Positions 5,852 through 6,328 of a DNA stretch of 6,328 nt are shown in pieces. Source of the DNA: Acidobacteriota bacterium (GTDB lineage: Bacteria; Acidobacteriota; Terriglobia; Terriglobales; Acidobacteriaceae); assembly GCA_021841795.1 (NCBI GenBank), contig JAKCDN010000189.1:1-6328 (forward strand). Direction: 5' to 3'. Position 1 is the stretch's first letter; each line of letters opens with the position of its first letter. The position numbers were made by a program, and so were the translations under genes. The notes beneath the pieces were generated by a model. The model was not told where the DNA came from. It made no database searches and saw only the letters and a list, made by a program, of their open reading frames with translations.

Positions 5852-6328
5852 ATCTTGCGTGCAGAGCACGTCGTAGTTGTAGTTGATGAGCACTTTCCTG
5901 ATGTCTGAGGGGAGCCTGGGCAACTGCACGGTCTGATCGACGGTGTTGGTTCCGTGAATCCGGATGCCGCCCAGGCGCAGAACCTGGCCATTGGCCAACT
6001 GCAAGTAGACGGGTACCGTGTTGGCGAACCTGGCGTCGACACCCGACTCGGTCAGGGTAAAGTGCACCTTCCATCCGCCGCCGCTGGGCGTGGCGTCGCC
6101 CGCGAAGTTATAGTGGGGCAGATCGGTACCGTAGACATACTCGCGGAAGAACCAGTCCATGTTGTGCGTGCCATCGAGGTCCATCGGCGGGCTCATGTGT
6201 TTTTCCACAATGGTCTTGAAGTCCTCGGTGGTGGCGGCGCGCAGCCGGTAGGTATTGACGAAGTCCTGCATGGTTTCCTTGAAGCGCGCGTCGCCGTCTT
6301 TGGAGCTCCACATCATCATTCGGATCAT
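5849..6328 (-). CDS. M1-family aminopeptidase, C-terminal part (5' truncated by window edge)
   Basis: These 159 residues look like the C-terminal end of an M1 (gluzincin) metallopeptidase, a zinc aminopeptidase. The piece starts at MIRMMMW, which in the family usually follows a Gly/Ala/Val-His segment just after the catalytic region. The ATG at the window edge is therefore probably an internal Met, and the HExxH zinc motif lies beyond 6328. Supporting motifs are RFKETMQDFVNTYR (15-28), ATTEDFK (32-38) and the Trp-rich MDWFFREYVYGTDLPHY (57-73). From about residue 74 to the end there is a predicted beta-sandwich-like stretch ending IRKVLINYNYDVL. Related proteins in Acidobacteriota are often exported, but the N-terminus is not visible here, so location is unknown. 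The gene is convergent with the oxidoreductase gene, with 41 bases between the two stops, and its TGA lies inside the shared hairpin. No functional link to its neighbours is evident. Confidence 0.85.
   Translation of the reverse strand: MIRMMMWSSKDGDARFKETMQDFVNTYRLRAATTEDFKTIVEKHMSPPMDLDGTHNMDWFFREYVYGTDLPHYNFAGDATPSGGGWKVHFTLTESGVDARFANTVPVYLQLANGQVLRLGGIRIHGTNTVDQTVQLPRLPSDIRKVLINYNYDVLCTQD

Overview
This window reads as chromosomal DNA from a GC-rich, free-living bacterium. The most likely source is the Acidobacteriota (Terriglobia-like). That assignment is an inference from three things: G/C-ending codons in the large gene, an M1-type metallopeptidase with a C-terminal beta-sandwich ending in a VLINYNYDVL-like tail, and the mix of a VapC toxin and an ABM-like protein next to a stand-alone oxidoreductase. 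There are no rRNA genes, tRNA genes, insertion sequences, CRISPR arrays or phage genes.

Layout, left to right. (1) Positions 1-420, plus strand: the body and C-terminus of a VapC-family PIN-domain ribonuclease, cut at its 5' end by the window edge. (2) Positions 436-732, minus strand: a complete 98-aa antibiotic-biosynthesis-monooxygenase (ABM)-like dimeric alpha/beta-barrel protein, convergent with vapC. (3) Positions 733-1112: about 380 bases without a convincing gene. They separate two divergent genes and hold a run of small inverted repeats at 882-979. (4) Positions 1113-5807, plus strand: one very long gene (1564 aa) for a single-chain pyruvate:ferredoxin (2-oxoacid:acceptor) oxidoreductase. 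It carries every recognisable cofactor motif of the family but is more than 300 residues longer than the well-known single-chain enzymes. (5) A 9-bp perfect hairpin at 5826-5851, probably a shared terminator. (6) Positions 5849-6328, minus strand: the C-terminal part of an M1-family aminopeptidase, cut at its 5' end by the window edge.

The genes do not form one operon. Strands alternate (+, -, +, -) and no shared pathway is visible. The main item is the oxidoreductase. Its TPP, pyruvate and three [4Fe-4S] ligand sets are intact, so it should be a working enzyme that converts a 2-oxoacid plus CoA to acyl-CoA and CO2 while reducing a ferredoxin or flavodoxin. Its additions are placed precisely: about 74 residues between the two ferredoxin-type cysteine motifs, about 110 residues between the second and third cysteine ligands of the proximal cluster, and about 50 extra residues at the C-terminus. 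I see no clearly new multi-gene system. The expanded enzyme architecture and the structured-looking leader upstream of it are the points that most deserve a second look.
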